A stretch of 64,000 nt of DNA. It comes from Desmospora activa DSM 45169. GTDB lineage: Bacteria > Bacillota > Bacilli > Thermoactinomycetales > DSM-45169. Position 1 is the first letter of the stretch. The number at the start of each line of letters is the position of its first letter. Below are positions 18,244 to 29,810 of this stretch, piece after piece. The notes beneath the pieces are model-generated. The model worked only from the letters and a program-made list of their open reading frames with translations, ran no database searches and had not been told where the DNA came from. The position numbers and the translations under genes are program-made. The stretch spans positions 1-64,000 of the forward strand of contig NZ_PZZP01000003.1 in NCBI RefSeq assembly GCF_003046315.1, given 5' to 3'.

Positions 18244-18552
18244 TCACTCTCCTTTTCGCTCTCCAATGTGGAGAAGGTATTGGTTCAAGGCGTGGCGCAG
18301 CTTAGCGTTGCTCACCCGGCCATCTTTTGTCATGGATTCTTCTACTTCCCGGGCGATGTGCTTGGTAGGTTGGATATGCTTGACGTTTTTCCTTTTGGAC
18401 TGGCTAAATTTTCGTTTGTCCCCGTCCACGAGAAGAACAAAATGCGGTTCTTCCCACCCGATCACGATCGCATATCGCCCCGCCTCACGACCTTTTTTCA
18501 CTTGGACGATCTGCCCGATGGAAGGCCGTCTCTCGGCATCAATCACATCCAT
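18244..18552 (-). CDS. KOW-domain RNA-binding protein (L14e-like)
   Basis: A 102-residue basic protein found between map and infA in many Firmicutes. An N-terminal KOW-like SH3 fold is seen in [21 protein letters not shown], given here as residues about 12-32, followed by [17 protein letters not shown] and a basic segment. It resembles archaeal/eukaryotic L14e-type proteins and is annotated as an RNA-binding or ribosome-associated protein; its role is not established. It ends five bases before the infA ATG. ATG at 18552 follows GGTGAAGGG. Confidence 0.8.
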   Translation of the reverse strand: MDVIDAERRPSIGQIVQVKKGREAGRYAIVIGWEEPHFVLLVDGDKRKFSQSKRKNVKHIQPTKHIAREVEESMTKDGRVSNAKLRHALNQYLLHIGERKGE

Positions 18553-18562
18553 CACCCTTCAC

Positions 18563-19965
<1,403 letters not shown>

Positions 19966-19978
19966 TCATCCCTCCCAG

Positions 19979-20117
19979 TGGTGTAAACAAACACAGGGCG
20001 GTCCGCCTGGAGATCACCCCCGGTGCTCGCTCCCGGTTTGCGAGAGCAAGCACCGTCATGTGCGACAATCGGCCTGTCGGCCGTTTACACGGGATTCCCC
20101 AGGAAACCTGGGGAATC
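19979..20117 (-). other. structured spacer between secY and adk
   Basis: An unusually long gap in the spc operon filled with inverted repeats. An 11-bp perfect stem with a 3-nt loop (GATTCCCCAGG / CCTGGGGAATC, 20093-20117) sits right after the secY stop. Further left are GGTGCTCGCTC paired with GAGCAAGCACC, CGGCC paired with GGCCG, and an outer pair GTGTAAAC / GTTTACAC that could enclose them. No T run follows, so it is not a simple terminator. Confidence 0.6.
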
Positions 20118-20119
20118 AT

Positions 20120-21427
20120 TTATTTGTTGATAAACCCTTTGTAATGGCGCTTGATTAACTGGCTTTCGACCGTTTTCATCGTCTCCAGAGCCACGCCGAC
20201 CACGATCAAAAGCGAGGTTCCGCCAATCTGTACCGAGCTGGGTAAGCCGGCCAAGCTGGTGAAGAAGACCGGCAAAATGGAGATCGCAGCCAGGAACAAA
20301 GCACCGGCAAAAGTGATACGGTTCATCACATAGGTAAGGAACTGGGAAGTCACTTTGCCTGGACGTTTCCCCTGGATATACCCACCGTTTTTCTTTAACT
20401 GATCCGCCAGCTGAATCGGGTTGATCTGTACAAAGGTGTAAAAGTAGGTAAATCCGATGATCAGCATCACATAGAAGACCATCCCCAGCGGTGCATTAAA
20501 GGTCACATTGGCCATAACCCACTGGGAGATGCTGCTGTTGGGGAAAAATTGGGCAATGGTAGACGGGAAAATCAACAGCGACATGGCGAAGATAACCGGA
20601 ATCACCCCTGCCGCGTTCACTTTCATCGGGATGTAGGTGGATTGGCCGCCGTACATCTTGCGTCCCACGACCCGTTTGGCATATTGGACTTTGATCTTCC
20701 GTACTCCTTGTTGGATGAAGATCACACCGACGATGATCAACATCAACACCGCTAAGATAATCAGGATCTTGACAATGCTGAGGAAGATCTCATCACCGGC
20801 ATTGAGGAACTGCGATTGATAGATTTGCTGACTTGCCGGTGCAATGCCGGCAATAATCCCAGCAAAGATCAGGATGGAGATCCCGTTTCCAATGCCGTGT
20901 TCGGTGATGCGCTCACCCAACCACATCAGGAAGGCCGTTCCGGCGGTCAAGGTGATGGTGATCAACGCTAAGGTAAAGAAGTTGGGATCATTGATAAAGT
21001 TCATCCCCATATTGGCGCCCATCGTGTTAAAACCGATCGTCAGAGCGATGGACTGGATCAATGCCAGCACTATCGTACCATAGCGGGTTACACGTGCCAA
21101 CTTGCGCCGACCCACTTCCCCTTCTTTTGCCCATTGGGCAAACTTGGGTATCACATCCATCGTCAATAACTGCACAATAATCGACGCAGTGATATAAGGA
21201 AAAATTCCCAAGGCAAAGATGGAGAAGTTCAGCAGCGCTCCCCCGGAAAAGGTATTCAACAGACCGAATACCCCGGCACCTTCGGTCAGTGCATGGAGGG
21301 CGTCTTTGTTGGTATTGGGTACGGGAATGAAACTACCGATCCGGAAGACGACGATCATCGCCAGGGTGAAAAGTATCCGGCGGCGAAGGTCCTCCACCTT
21401 AAAGATGTTACGCACGGTCTGAAACAT
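20120..21427 (-). CDS. secY: preprotein translocase subunit SecY
   Basis: A 435-residue, ten-helix channel protein. Seen are FRIGSFIPVPN at the first helix, the plug-region sequence LLNTFSGGALLNFSIFALG, split here, and VGRKMYGGQSTYIPMKVN. With SecE (also in this window) it forms the protein-conducting channel. The start codon overlaps the rplO stop as TGATG. Full length relative to Bacillus SecY. Confidence 0.98.
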   Translation of the reverse strand: MFQTVRNIFKVEDLRRRILFTLAMIVVFRIGSFIPVPNTNKDALHALTEGAGVFGLLNTFSGGALLNFSIFALGIFPYITASIIVQLLTMDVIPKFAQWAKEGEVGRRKLARVTRYGTIVLALIQSIALTIGFNTMGANMGMNFINDPNFFTLALITITLTAGTAFLMWLGERITEHGIGNGISILIFAGIIAGIAPASQQIYQSQFLNAGDEIFLSIVKILIILAVLMLIIVGVIFIQQGVRKIKVQYAKRVVGRKMYGGQSTYIPMKVNAAGVIPVIFAMSLLIFPSTIAQFFPNSSISQWVMANVTFNAPLGMVFYVMLIIGFTYFYTFVQINPIQLADQLKKNGGYIQGKRPGKVTSQFLTYVMNRITFAGALFLAAISILPVFFTSLAGLPSSVQIGGTSLLIVVGVALETMKTVESQLIKRHYKGFINK

Positions 21428-21867
21428 CAGAGCACCTCCGTCGTGCCTCCGGCTTTTGCGATTCCTTCCGCAGCCGCGGTCGAGAACTTATGAGCCTTCA
21501 CCGTTAGTTTGACTTTCAGTTCCCCATTCGCCAGCACTTTCAAACCGTCCTTCATATTTTTCACCACACCAGTTTCCTTGAGGAGTTCCGGCGTCACCAC
21601 CGTGCCCTCTTCAAAGCGGTTGAGGGTATCCAGATTGATCACGGCGTATTCTTTGCGGGTGGGATTGGTAAACCCGCGCTTCGGCAGACGGCGGTAAATC
21701 GGGTTTTGTCCCCCTTCAAATCCGGGTCGCACCCCACCGCCGGAACGGGCTTTTTGCCCTTTGTGCCCACGGCCGGAGGTTTTACCTTGGCCAGCAGAAA
21801 TCCCGCGGCCTAAGCGTTTGCGGTTTTTCCGGGCCCCTTCCGCCGGTTTCAATTCATGCAATTTCAT
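21427..21867 (-). CDS. rplO: 50S ribosomal protein L15
   Basis: A 146-residue L15: [20 protein letters not shown], the glycine-rich [21 protein letters not shown] region (residues about 25-45) and [11 protein letters not shown] long basic N-terminal tail penetrates the 23S rRNA. ATG at 21867 fits the family start; three upstream codons are rejected. Coupled to secY. Confidence 0.98.
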   Translation of the reverse strand: MKLHELKPAEGARKNRKRLGRGISAGQGKTSGRGHKGQKARSGGGVRPGFEGGQNPIYRRLPKRGFTNPTRKEYAVINLDTLNRFEEGTVVTPELLKETGVVKNMKDGLKVLANGELKVKLTVKAHKFSTAAAEGIAKAGGTTEVL

Positions 21868-21904
21868 CCTTTGCACCTCCTCTGCGAGCTCGATGAGTCA
21901 CGGA

Positions 21905-22093
21905 TCAAGCATCGACTTCTTTCACTTCAAGCAGATGCTTGACTTGATTAATCATCCCGCGGATTGCCGGGGTGTCGTTTTGGATCACGGTCTGTTCCCG
22001 CTTGGTCAGGCCGAGAGTCCGTACCGTCACCCGTTGTGGTTCCGGACGGCCGATCAAGCTCCGTTTGAGGGTGATAGCCAATTTTTTTGCCAC
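21905..22093 (-). CDS. rpmD: 50S ribosomal protein L30
   Basis: A 62-residue L30, [20 protein letters not shown], with [15 protein letters not shown] and [14 protein letters not shown]. Same length and pattern as Bacillus L30. It lies between rpsE and rplO with AAGGAGGGAT upstream. Confidence 0.98.
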   Translation of the reverse strand: MAKKLAITLKRSLIGRPEPQRVTVRTLGLTKREQTVIQNDTPAIRGMINQVKHLLEVKEVDA

Positions 22094-22107
22094 GATATCA
22101 TCCCTCC

Positions 22108-22605
22108 TTATCCTAACAACTCTTCTACTGTTTTCCCGCGCAACTTGGCCACATCTTCGGGACGCTTTAAGCTTTCAATCCCTTGCAGGGTGGCGCGAAC
22201 CATATTGATCGGGTTGTTGGAACCTGTCGATTTGGTCAAAATATCACCGACACCGGCCACTGTCAACACATCGCGGACAGCGCCGCCGGCGATCACACCG
22301 GTACCTTTGGATGCGGGTTTCATCAACACCCGTCCGGCTCCGTAAGCCCCGATCACATCATGGGGGATCGTCGTCCCGTTGAGCGGGATGGAAATCATAT
22401 TTTTCTTGGCGGCTTCCACGCCTTTGCGGATCGCTTCCGGTACTTCAGCCGCTTTGCCGATTCCGGCACCCACTTTGCCCTTGCCGTCACCGACGACGAC
22501 CAAGGCGCTAAAGCTAAAGCGACGACCGCCTTTCACCACTTTGGCCACCCGGTTGATGCTGACCACTTTTTCGATCATATCGTCTTTGGGTTGGTCCTTG
22601 CGCAC
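22108..22605 (-). CDS. rpsE: 30S ribosomal protein S5
   Basis: A 165-residue S5: [20 protein letters not shown], the conserved [22 protein letters not shown] region (residues about 85-106) and [19 protein letters not shown]5 helps decoding fidelity and helicase activity of the ribosome. GTG at 22605, after AGAGGGGG, gives the same N-terminal length as Bacillus S5; a TTG seven codons upstream with AAGGAGG before it, within the rplR end, is a possible alternative. Confidence 0.95.
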   Translation of the reverse strand: MRKDQPKDDMIEKVVSINRVAKVVKGGRRFSFSALVVVGDGKGKVGAGIGKAAEVPEAIRKGVEAAKKNMISIPLNGTTIPHDVIGAYGAGRVLMKPASKGTGVIAGGAVRDVLTVAGVGDILTKSTGSNNPINMVRATLQGIESLKRPEDVAKLRGKTVEELLG

Positions 22606-22622
22606 GCTCTTACCCCCTCTGC

Positions 22623-22991
22623 TCAAAAGTCGAGACCTCCTTCGCGAGCACCCTCAGCCAATGCCTTAATCCGTCCGTGGTAGAGATATCCGCCCCGGTC
22701 GAATACAACATGCTGGATGCCTTTTTCAGAAGCGCGCTTGGCCAACAGTTCGCCCACTTTGCGCGCAGCTTCCACATTGCCGCCGTAGATCCCCAGCTCT
22801 TTTACTTCCGAGTCGAGGCTAGATGCGGAAACTAATGTTTTGCCGTTTTTGTCGTCGATCACTTGGGCGTAAATATATTTAGCGGAACGGAACACATTTA
22901 GACGTGGACGCTCCAACGTGCCGGTAATCTTTTTGCGGACACGCAGATGGCGCCGTTTCCGACTCGCGTTGCGGTCTAGTTTGTTGATCAT
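22623..22991 (-). CDS. rplR: 50S ribosomal protein L18
   Basis: A 122-residue L18: [20 protein letters not shown], then [17 protein letters not shown] and the C-terminal [22 protein letters not shown]. It binds 5S rRNA together with L5. Its end lies 17 nt before the chosen rpsE start. Confidence 0.98.
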   Translation of the reverse strand: MINKLDRNASRKRRHLRVRKKITGTLERPRLNVFRSAKYIYAQVIDDKNGKTLVSASSLDSEVKELGIYGGNVEAARKVGELLAKRASEKGIQHVVFDRGGYLYHGRIKALAEGAREGGLDF

Positions 22992-23018
22992 GCCGCTGTC
23001 ACTCCTTTCTGCACGAGA

Positions 23019-23555
23019 TTACTTCCCGGTTTTCCCTTCTTTGCGACGAATGCGTTCATCGCTGTATTTAATCCCTTTACCTTTGTAGGGTTCCGGTTTA
23101 CGGATTGAGCGGATATTGGCGGCTTGTGCGCCTACCGCTTCTTTGTCGATCCCTTTGACGATAATTTGGGTTTGAGAGGGGACATCCAGTTCAATCCCTT
23201 CCCGCGGATCCACTTCCACCGGGTGGGAGTAGCCAACGTTCAGGACCACTTTGCTGCCCTTTTTCTGGGCGCGGTAACCGACACCCACCAATTCCAAGGT
23301 TTTGCTGTAGCCGTTGGTGACCCCTTCCACCATGTTGGCCACCAAGCTGCGAATGGTTCCGTGCAACGCACGGTGTTTGCGGTGGTCACTCGGGCGTTCC
23401 ATAATAATTTCGTTGCCCTCTACCTTTACGCTGATTTCAGGGTGCAGCTCCCGGGTCAAGGTTCCTTTGGGCCCTTTGACCTGAATGGTGCTCCCGTCCA
23501 ATTTTACCTCCACCCCGCTGGGAATGGTGACCGGTTTTTTGCCGATACGGGACAT
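23019..23555 (-). CDS. rplF: 50S ribosomal protein L6
   Basis: A 178-residue L6: [31 protein letters not shown]-like [12 protein letters not shown], and the C-terminal signature [20 protein letters not shown]. Two related beta-alpha domains are expected. Located near the factor-binding site of the 50S subunit. Confidence 0.98.
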   Translation of the reverse strand: MSRIGKKPVTIPSGVEVKLDGSTIQVKGPKGTLTRELHPEISVKVEGNEIIMERPSDHRKHRALHGTIRSLVANMVEGVTNGYSKTLELVGVGYRAQKKGSKVVLNVGYSHPVEVDPREGIELDVPSQTQIIVKGIDKEAVGAQAANIRSIRKPEPYKGKGIKYSDERIRRKEGKTGK

Positions 23556-23585
23556 GCGATTTCACCTCCATCCTTTCCGACGAGA

Positions 23586-23984
23586 TTACCAGATATAAGC
23601 CAGCACTTCGCCGCCCACTTTGGCGTTGCGCGCTTCTTTGTCCGTCATAACCCCTTTGGAGGTCGACAGAACAGCGACTCCCAATCCACGCAGAACGCGG
23701 GGCACTTCATCGTTTTTGGCATAAACGCGCAAGCCCGGTTTGCTGATCCGTTTCAACCCGGTGATCACGCGCTCGTTGTTGGGCCCGTATTTCAAAAAGA
23801 TACGGATGATCCCTTGCTTGCTGTCTTCGATATACTCCGCATCGCGGATGAAGCCTTCCCGCTTCAGAATCTCCGCAATCTCCCGCTTCAATTTGGAAGC
23901 CGGCAACTCCAGGCTTTCATGGCGAACCAGGTTCGCGTTACGGATGCGGGTCAGCATGTCAGCAATCGGGTCAGTCATAACCAT
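23586..23984 (-). CDS. rpsH: 30S ribosomal protein S8
   Basis: A 132-residue S8: [19 protein letters not shown], then [20 protein letters not shown] and the C-terminal [20 protein letters not shown]8 binds helix 21 of 16S rRNA. The ATG at 23984 is supported by GGAGGGATCTCGC; the longer frame is rejected. Confidence 0.98.
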   Translation of the reverse strand: MVMTDPIADMLTRIRNANLVRHESLELPASKLKREIAEILKREGFIRDAEYIEDSKQGIIRIFLKYGPNNERVITGLKRISKPGLRVYAKNDEVPRVLRGLGVAVLSTSKGVMTDKEARNAKVGGEVLAYIW

Positions 23985-24009
23985 GCGAGATCCCTCCTTC
24001 CACAATCAA

Positions 24010-24195
24010 TTACCAGCTGGCTTTTTTAACTCCGGGAATCTGCCCTTTGTAGGCCAACTCACGGAAACAAATACGGCACAAGCGAAACTTTCGGATCACG
24101 GAATGCGGACGTCCACAACGTTCACAGCGGGTATAGCCACGCACTTCAAACTTCGGTTTGCGCTTTGCCTTCGCGATCATCGATTTCTTCGCCAA
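24010..24195 (-). CDS. rpsN: 30S ribosomal protein S14, zinc (C+) type
   Basis: A 61-residue S14: [20 protein letters not shown] followed by [20 protein letters not shown], whose two CxxC pairs bind zinc. This short form is the one in the spc operon of Bacillus. ATAAGGAGGGAAT precedes the start. A structured spacer separates it from rplE. Confidence 0.98.
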   Translation of the reverse strand: MAKKSMIAKAKRKPKFEVRGYTRCERCGRPHSVIRKFRLCRICFRELAYKGQIPGVKKASW

Positions 24196-24348
24196 CGGAT
24201 TCCCTCCTTATAGAATGAGTTAGTGGCTCCGCCACTTCGAAATTTTGATACTGGACGAATGTCCAGTGTAACCGATCCTTCAGATCACTACTTACAGATT
24301 TTCATACTGGACAAGTCGTGCCTCGATCGAGGTCACACTCATCTATCG
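24196..24348 (-). other. structured 153-nt spacer between rplE and rpsN
   Basis: Neighbouring ribosomal genes here are usually separated by 10-40 nt. This gap contains three hairpins: AGTGGC/GCCACT, CTGGAC-GAAT-GTCCAG and a CTCGATCGAG palindrome. Minus-strand TCCAGTATCAAAATTT and TCCAGTATGAAAATCT are two copies of one short module. No ORF is visible. Confidence 0.55.
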
Positions 24349-24891
24349 TTATTTCCGGAACGGCATACCCATCTGGGTCAACAGCTCACGGGCTTCTTCA
24401 TCAGAATCGGCAGTTGTCACGATCACGATGTCCATGCCCCGCACTTTATCCACTTTATCGTACTCGATCTCCGGGAAGACCAATTGTTCCTTCAGCCCCA
24501 AGGTGTAGTTGCCACGACCGTCAAAAGCCTTAGGCGAAATCCCACGGAAGTCGCGCACACGGGGCAGAGCCACATTGATCAGCTTATCGAGAAAGTCATA
24601 CATCCGCTCACCGCGCAAAGTCACTTTCGTCCCGATCGGCATTCCTTCCCGCAGCTTAAAGCCGGCGATCGATTTCTTTGCCCGGGTGATCACCGGTTTT
24701 TGTCCGGAAATCAGAGTCAGATCTTCCACTGCGCTATCCAGCACTTTCGCGTTTTGCACCGCTTCACCCACACCCATATTGATAACCACTTTTTCCACTT
24801 TGGGCACTTGCATGGGAGATTGGTACTCAAACTTTTTCATCAGCGCCGGGCTAATTTCCTGTTGGTAACGTTCTTTTAATTGAACTGACAT
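24349..24891 (-). CDS. rplE: 50S ribosomal protein L5
   Basis: A 180-residue L5: [39 protein letters not shown] and the C-terminal [21 protein letters not shown]5 binds 5S rRNA and contacts P-site tRNA. It lies 28 nt after rplX with AAGGAGGAATTGAGCC before the ATG. Confidence 0.98.
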   Translation of the reverse strand: MSVQLKERYQQEISPALMKKFEYQSPMQVPKVEKVVINMGVGEAVQNAKVLDSAVEDLTLISGQKPVITRAKKSIAGFKLREGMPIGTKVTLRGERMYDFLDKLINVALPRVRDFRGISPKAFDGRGNYTLGLKEQLVFPEIEYDKVDKVRGMDIVIVTTADSDEEARELLTQMGMPFRK

Positions 24892-24919
24892 GGCTCAATT
24901 CCTCCTTTCCTGACGAGGA

Positions 24920-25300
24920 TTACTTATCCAGCACTTCACCGGATTTCTTGGCGTAACGGATTTTCTTTTGCTTTCCGCCTTTGCCTTCTACGGTTTTATA
25001 ACCGATCCGTGTCGGTTCTTTTGTCTTCGGGTCTTCCACCATCAGGTTGGAAAGGTGGATCGGGGCTTCCTTGTCGATAATGCCCCCCTGCGGATTATCT
25101 TGTGTCGGGCGGCTGTGTTTCTTCATCATGTTGACGCCTTCGACCAGAGCCCGTTGTTCCGTCGGGAATACCCGCAGCACACGCCCTTTTGTATACACCA
25201 TTTTCCCGTCTTTGTCACGGGTTGGGGCGTCCTTTCCGCGCATCACGATCACAGTGTCGCCTTTTTTAATGTGCAGCTTGTTGGGACGGTTCGCCTTCAT
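24920..25300 (-). CDS. rplX: 50S ribosomal protein L24
   Basis: A 126-residue L24 with a KOW motif: [20 protein letters not shown], then [20 protein letters not shown] and [19 protein letters not shown]. It is longer than the 103-residue Bacillus L24, the extra residues lying in the [18 protein letters not shown] loop and the C-terminus. It is an early assembly protein at the 5' end of 23S rRNA. Confidence 0.97.
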   Translation of the reverse strand: MKANRPNKLHIKKGDTVIVMRGKDAPTRDKDGKMVYTKGRVLRVFPTEQRALVEGVNMMKKHSRPTQDNPQGGIIDKEAPIHLSNLMVEDPKTKEPTRIGYKTVEGKGGKQKKIRYAKKSGEVLDK

Positions 25301-25345
25301 GTGGTCGGCACCTCCTTACTTGACGGTTCTCATCCGCATCCGGTA

Positions 25346-25714
25346 TCAGAGTACCTCCGGAGCCAGTGAGACGATTTTCATAAAATCTTTTTCACGCAGT
25401 TCCCGAGCAACGGGGCCGAAGATACGGGTCCCACGCGGGCTTTTGTCTTCCCGGATCACCACGGCTGCATTTTCGTCAAAACGGATGTAGGAACCATCTT
25501 GACGACGGGTGGAACGCTTGGCGCGCACAATTACGCATTTGACGACTTCACCCTTCTTGACAACGCCCCCGGGTGTTGCTTGTTTTACCGATGCAACGAT
25601 AATATCGCCGATCCCTGCCGACTTCCGTTTGGAACCACCCAGCACTTTGATGCACATCAGTTCTTTGGCACCGGAGTTATCGGCAGCGCGCAAACGGGTT
25701 TGCGGTTGAATCAT
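25346..25714 (-). CDS. rplN: 50S ribosomal protein L14
   Basis: A 122-residue L14: [40 protein letters not shown] and [20 protein letters not shown]. It forms an intersubunit bridge. Length is identical to the Bacillus protein. It follows rpsQ by 32 nt. Confidence 0.98.
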   Translation of the reverse strand: MIQPQTRLRAADNSGAKELMCIKVLGGSKRKSAGIGDIIVASVKQATPGGVVKKGEVVKCVIVRAKRSTRRQDGSYIRFDENAAVVIREDKSPRGTRIFGPVARELREKDFMKIVSLAPEVL

Positions 25715-25746
25715 CGGTCTCCCTCCTTCCGCCAGTCAAAATGAAC

Positions 25747-26013
25747 TTAAACGATCACGGCTTCTTCTACGATCTCAACCAAGCGCCACCGTTTGTCTTT
25801 GGACAGCGGGCGGGTTTCCATGATTTTAACGACGTCGCCCACTTTGGCTTGGTTCTGCTCATCATGCGCTTTAAATTTCTTGCTGTATTTCACGCGTTTG
25901 CCGTACAATTTGTTCCGCTTGTAAGTCTCCACCGCGACGACGATCGTTTTGTCCATCTTGTCGCTGACGACTTTACCTACGCGCACCTTGCGGCGGCTGC
26001 GTTCTTCAGTCAT
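25747..26013 (-). CDS. rpsQ: 30S ribosomal protein S17
   Basis: An 88-residue S17: [40 protein letters not shown] and the conserved [20 protein letters not shown]. It binds 16S helices 7 and 11. Its ATG overlaps the rpmC stop by four bases. Confidence 0.98.
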   Translation of the reverse strand: MTEERSRRKVRVGKVVSDKMDKTIVVAVETYKRNKLYGKRVKYSKKFKAHDEQNQAKVGDVVKIMETRPLSKDKRWRLVEIVEEAVIV

Positions 26014-26222
26014 GCCTGTTTCCTCCTTTCAATTCCCAGTTCGCGCTCCCGCATCACCGTTTTGGCGCGGGCAATATTCTTGCGAACCTGACGGATCCGT
26101 GCCGGGTTATCCAACTGACCCGTAGCGGCCTGGAACCGGAGGTTAAACAGCTCTTCTTTCAGCGAGGCCAATTGTTGCTCAATCTCCGCGGTGGTCATCT
26201 CCATCAGCTCTTTAGCTTTCAT
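26010..26222 (-). CDS. rpmC: 50S ribosomal protein L29
   Basis: A 70-residue helical L29: [20 protein letters not shown], then [20 protein letters not shown] and [18 protein letters not shown]. It sits at the tunnel exit and helps bind trigger factor and SRP. The ATG at 26222 lies 11 nt inside the end of rplP; the longer frame is not needed. Confidence 0.97.
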   Translation of the reverse strand: MKAKELMEMTTAEIEQQLASLKEELFNLRFQAATGQLDNPARIRQVRKNIARAKTVMRERELGIERRKQA

Positions 26223-26646
26223 CCGTTCCACCACCCGCTTCATCACGTTTTACAAACTTCGTTTTGATCGGAAGTTTATTGGCGGCAAGCCGCATCGCTT
26301 CCCGAGCCACATCTTCCGGAACCCCTGCCAGTTCAAACATGATTTTGCCCGGTTTCACAACGGCTACCCACTTTTCAGGAGAACCTTTACCGGAACCCAT
26401 CCGAACCTCCAGAGGTTTTTGCGTAATCGGTTTGTCGGGGAAAATTTTGATCCAGACTTTACCGCCACGCTTGATATAACGAGTCATCGCAATCCGTGCC
26501 GCCTCGATCTGCCGGTTGGTGATCCAGGAAGGCTCCAGAGCTTGTAAGCCGTATTCGCCAAAAGCCACTTCTGTGCCGCCTTTGGCGCGGCCTCTCATGC
26601 GTCCACGATGCTCTTTCCGATACTTGGTGCGTTTCGGCATCAACAT
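26212..26646 (-). CDS. rplP: 50S ribosomal protein L16
   Basis: A 144-residue L16: [40 protein letters not shown] and [20 protein letters not shown]. It positions A-site tRNA at the peptidyl-transferase centre. The start at 26646 is two bases after the rpsC stop. Its 3' end overlaps rpmC. Confidence 0.98.
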   Translation of the reverse strand: MLMPKRTKYRKEHRGRMRGRAKGGTEVAFGEYGLQALEPSWITNRQIEAARIAMTRYIKRGGKVWIKIFPDKPITQKPLEVRMGSGKGSPEKWVAVVKPGKIMFELAGVPEDVAREAMRLAANKLPIKTKFVKRDEAGGGTDES

Positions 26647-26647
26647 G

Positions 26648-27307
26648 TTACTTGCCTCCTTCCGCGTCTCCCTTTTTCTTGGCCGGGAGGACCTCACCGC
26701 GGTAAATCCACACCTTTACACCAATCCGTCCGTAGGTGGTGTGGGCTTCCGCAAATCCGTAATCAATGTCTGCACGCAAGGTGTGCAGAGGAACAGTACC
26801 CTCGTTGTAACCTTCAGTCCGAGCGATATCCGCTCCGCCGAGGCGGCCACTCACTTGCGTCCGTACCCCTTTGGCACCGGAACGCAGTGTCCGTTGGATC
26901 GTCTGTTTCATCGCGCGGCGGAAAGAGATCCGACGCTCCAATTGTTGTGCGATGTTTTCCGCCACCAGACGAGCGTCCAGCTCAGGGGATTTAATTTCGT
27001 TGATATTGATGTGCACTTTCTTTCCAGTCAACTTCGTCAGTTCCTGGCGCAAGGCTTCCACTTCGGAACCGCCTTTTCCGATCACCATGCCGGGCTTTGC
27101 GGTATGGATCGTCAGATTGACGCGGTTGGCGGCCCGTTCGATTTCCACGGAGGAAACCGCCGCCTCTTTCAGCCGTTTCGCCAGAAATTCACGGATATGG
27201 TTATCTTCGTGCAGCATGTCAGCGTAATCTTTGCCACCGAACCACTTGGATTCCCAGTCACGGATGACGCCGACACGCAACCCTACCGGGTTGACTTTCT
27301 GACCCAT
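26648..27307 (-). CDS. rpsC: 30S ribosomal protein S3
   Basis: A 219-residue S3: [20 protein letters not shown], the KH motif [18 protein letters not shown] and the C-terminal [19 protein letters not shown]. It lines the mRNA entry tunnel and acts in helicase activity. Full length. Confidence 0.98.
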   Translation of the reverse strand: MGQKVNPVGLRVGVIRDWESKWFGGKDYADMLHEDNHIREFLAKRLKEAAVSSVEIERAANRVNLTIHTAKPGMVIGKGGSEVEALRQELTKLTGKKVHININEIKSPELDARLVAENIAQQLERRISFRRAMKQTIQRTLRSGAKGVRTQVSGRLGGADIARTEGYNEGTVPLHTLRADIDYGFAEAHTTYGRIGVKVWIYRGEVLPAKKKGDAEGGK

Positions 27308-27319
27308 GTGTTTCCCTCC

Positions 27320-27667
27320 TTATTTTTCAGATACAACCACCGTAATGTGGCTGGTCCGCTTGTTGATGCGGCTGGCACGTCCCTGCGCACGGGGACGGAA
27401 GCGTTTTATGGTCGCACCTTCGTCCACCACCGCTTTGGATACCACCAGATTTTCCGGGTTGAGATTGTAGTTGTGCTCTGCGTTGGCGATTGCCGATTGC
27501 AACACTTTTTCAATGATCGGAGAAGCCGCACGAGGCGTAAACTTCAAGATCGCCAATGCTTCAGCCGCGGATTTGCCCCGAATCAGGTCAATCACTAATC
27601 GCGCTTTGCGAGGAGCGATCCGGACGTGGCGTACCACCGCTTTTGCTTGGGCTTCAGTCGCTTCCAT
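27320..27667 (-). CDS. rplV: 50S ribosomal protein L22
   Basis: A 115-residue L22: [40 protein letters not shown] and the beta-hairpin tip region [20 protein letters not shown], which extends into the exit tunnel and is the site of macrolide-resistance mutations; no deletion is visible. Confidence 0.98.
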   Translation of the reverse strand: MEATEAQAKAVVRHVRIAPRKARLVIDLIRGKSAAEALAILKFTPRAASPIIEKVLQSAIANAEHNYNLNPENLVVSKAVVDEGATIKRFRPRAQGRASRINKRTSHITVVVSEK

Positions 27668-27697
27668 GGCTTAAGACCTCCTCTCTATCACGCTCAA

Positions 27698-27979
27698 TTA
27701 CCGTTTCCGGGTTTTCTTATCGTCACCGGCATGCCCTTTAAACGTCCGCGTGGAGACGAATTCGCCCAACTTATGACCCACCATGTCTTCACTCACATAC
27801 ACCGGCACATGTTTGCGCCCATCGTGCACCGCGATGGTGTGGCCGATAAAATCGGGGAAGATGGTGGAACGGCGCGACCAGGTTTTGATCACCTTTTTAT
27901 CGTTCTTCTCGTTTAGCTCCCGGACTTTCTTCAGCAAGTGTTCATCTGCAAAAGGTCCCTTTTTGAGGCTACGACCCAT
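27698..27979 (-). CDS. rpsS: 30S ribosomal protein S19
   Basis: A 93-residue S19: [40 protein letters not shown] and the C-terminal [18 protein letters not shown]. It contacts S13 in the head of the 30S subunit. Follows rplB by 39 nt. Confidence 0.98.
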   Translation of the reverse strand: MGRSLKKGPFADEHLLKKVRELNEKNDKKVIKTWSRRSTIFPDFIGHTIAVHDGRKHVPVYVSEDMVGHKLGEFVSTRTFKGHAGDDKKTRKR

Positions 27980-28018
27980 GCATTTAACCCCCCTTCTTGT
28001 TTACACAGGGTGATGAGA

Positions 28019-28852
28019 TTACTTCTTCTTGCGACGACGCACAATATATTTATCCGACGGTTTGTTTTTCTTGCGGGTTTTGTAACCCAACGTGGGTTTA
28101 CCCCATGGGGTAACTGGAGATTTGCGTCCGATCGGAGCGCGACCTTCCCCACCACCGTGCGGGTGATCCGAGGGGTTCATAACCGAACCGCGAACCGTCG
28201 GGCGAACACCTTTCCAGCGACTGCGCCCCGCTTTTCCGATGTTGATCAATTCATGATCCAGGTTGCCTACCTGACCGATGGTAGCACGGCAAGTCCGTTG
28301 CACCATGCGGGTTTCACCGGAAGTGAGGCGAATGATGGCGTATTTGCCGTCTTTACCGAGCAACTGTGCCTGTGTTCCGGCTGCACGAACCATCTGTCCA
28401 CCGGCACCCGGCTTCAGCTCGATATTGTGGATTACACTACCCACCGGAATGTTATCCAGGGGCAAGGCGTTCCCTACTTTGATGTCGGCATCTGGGCCGG
28501 ACTCAATCGTATCGCCTACTTTTAGCCCTTTCGGATGCAGGATGTAGCGTTTTTCTCCATCTGCATAATGGATCAGTGCGATATTGGCGGAACGGTTTGG
28601 ATCGTATTCAACGGTGGCAACTTTACCGGGAATGCCATCTTTGTTCCGCTTAAAATCGATGATCCGATACTTACGTTTGTGACCGCCGCCCTGATGACGG
28701 GTGGTGATGCGGCCTTGATTGTTACGGCCCGCTTTTTTGATCAGATTGGTCGTCAGGGATTTCTCCGGCTTATCCGTGGTAATCTCCTCAAACGTGGAGA
28801 CCGTCATCTGCCGACGACCAGGCGAGGTCGGTTTAAAATGCTTGATACCCAT
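28019..28852 (-). CDS. rplB: 50S ribosomal protein L2
   Basis: A 277-residue L2: [20 protein letters not shown] and the conserved [20 protein letters not shown], with the His implicated in peptidyl-transferase activity. It ends in a basic tail (YIVRRRKKK). Primary 23S-binding protein required for subunit joining. Confidence 0.98.
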   Translation of the reverse strand: MGIKHFKPTSPGRRQMTVSTFEEITTDKPEKSLTTNLIKKAGRNNQGRITTRHQGGGHKRKYRIIDFKRNKDGIPGKVATVEYDPNRSANIALIHYADGEKRYILHPKGLKVGDTIESGPDADIKVGNALPLDNIPVGSVIHNIELKPGAGGQMVRAAGTQAQLLGKDGKYAIIRLTSGETRMVQRTCRATIGQVGNLDHELINIGKAGRSRWKGVRPTVRGSVMNPSDHPHGGGEGRAPIGRKSPVTPWGKPTLGYKTRKKNKPSDKYIVRRRKKK

Positions 28853-28878
28853 GATTCGTTCCCTCCTTTTCCAGGGGA

Positions 28879-29166
28879 TTAAGCTTCAAAGAGCTCGATG
28901 CTCTTGCTGTCGTCCGTCAGCTTCACAATCGCTTTTTTGCGATCGGAGCGATATCCGCTGTAACGGCCGAAACGCTTCGGTTTCCCTTTGACACGCATGG
29001 TGTTCACCTGAGAAACCTTCACATCAAAGATCTTTTCAATCGCTTTTTTGATTTCGGACTTGTTGGCTTTCAGATCTACTTCAAATACGTACTTGTTTTC
29101 CTCCATCATGTCGGTGGTTTTCTCGGTTACCACCGGACGGCGGATAATGTCGCGGGGGTCTTTCAT
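28879..29166 (-). CDS. rplW: 50S ribosomal protein L23
   Basis: A 95-residue L23: [40 protein letters not shown] and [20 protein letters not shown]. It is at the tunnel exit and docks SRP and trigger factor. The ATG overlaps the rplD stop by four bases. Confidence 0.98.
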   Translation of the reverse strand: MKDPRDIIRRPVVTEKTTDMMEENKYVFEVDLKANKSEIKKAIEKIFDVKVSQVNTMRVKGKPKRFGRYSGYRSDRKKAIVKLTDDSKSIELFEA

Positions 29167-29789
29167 CTGCCGAGCACCTCCTCCACACGAGAAACGGCAT
29201 CCCGGGTGATGATCACCTTATCGTAGTTGAGGACGTCGAGGACGTTCAACCCATCGGTATCGATCACTTTGACACCGGGAATGTTGCGCGCGGACAGGGC
29301 GACGTTCTCATCGAAGCTGTTGCTGACCACCAATGCTTTACGATCGGCGTTCAGGTTGTTCAGCACCTGTACCATCTCTTTGGTTTTTGGCGCTTCCAAG
29401 GACAACTGATCGAGAACCACCAAGCTGTCAGCCTTCACTTTGGAAGAAAGCGCGGAACGAATCGCCAGGCGGCGCACTTTTTTCGGCAGTTTATAGGCAT
29501 AGCTGCGTGGTGTCGGACCAAACACAACGCCTCCGCCAACCCAGATCGGGGAACGGATGCTACCGTGACGCGCACGTCCCGTCCCTTTTTGTTTCCACGG
29601 TTTGCGGCCACCGCCACGAACAGCGGAACGGTTTTTTACGGCATGGGTTCCACGGCGTTGGGATGCTTGCTGCATCACAACCGCATCATGCAGAACCGCT
29701 TCATTGGGCTCGATTCCGAATACGGATTCGGATAATTCCAATTCGCCCACTTGACTGCCGTTCATGTCCAAAACATTTACTTTTGGCAT
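29163..29789 (-). CDS. rplD: 50S ribosomal protein L4
   Basis: A 208-residue L4: the loop [20 protein letters not shown] reaches the exit tunnel and is full length, and the C-terminal [14 protein letters not shown] is conserved. In E. coli L4 regulates its own operon; that is not established for Firmicutes. Coupled to rplW. Confidence 0.98.
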   Translation of the reverse strand: MPKVNVLDMNGSQVGELELSESVFGIEPNEAVLHDAVVMQQASQRRGTHAVKNRSAVRGGGRKPWKQKGTGRARHGSIRSPIWVGGGVVFGPTPRSYAYKLPKKVRRLAIRSALSSKVKADSLVVLDQLSLEAPKTKEMVQVLNNLNADRKALVVSNSFDENVALSARNIPGVKVIDTDGLNVLDVLNYDKVIITRDAVSRVEEVLGR

Positions 29790-29810
29790 GTCGTCTCCTC
29801 CCTTCTTCCG

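Noticed and set aside
20093-20117. 11-bp hairpin after secY as an intrinsic terminator
   Set aside because: There is no T run on either side and essential genes adk, map and infA lie downstream in the same operon.
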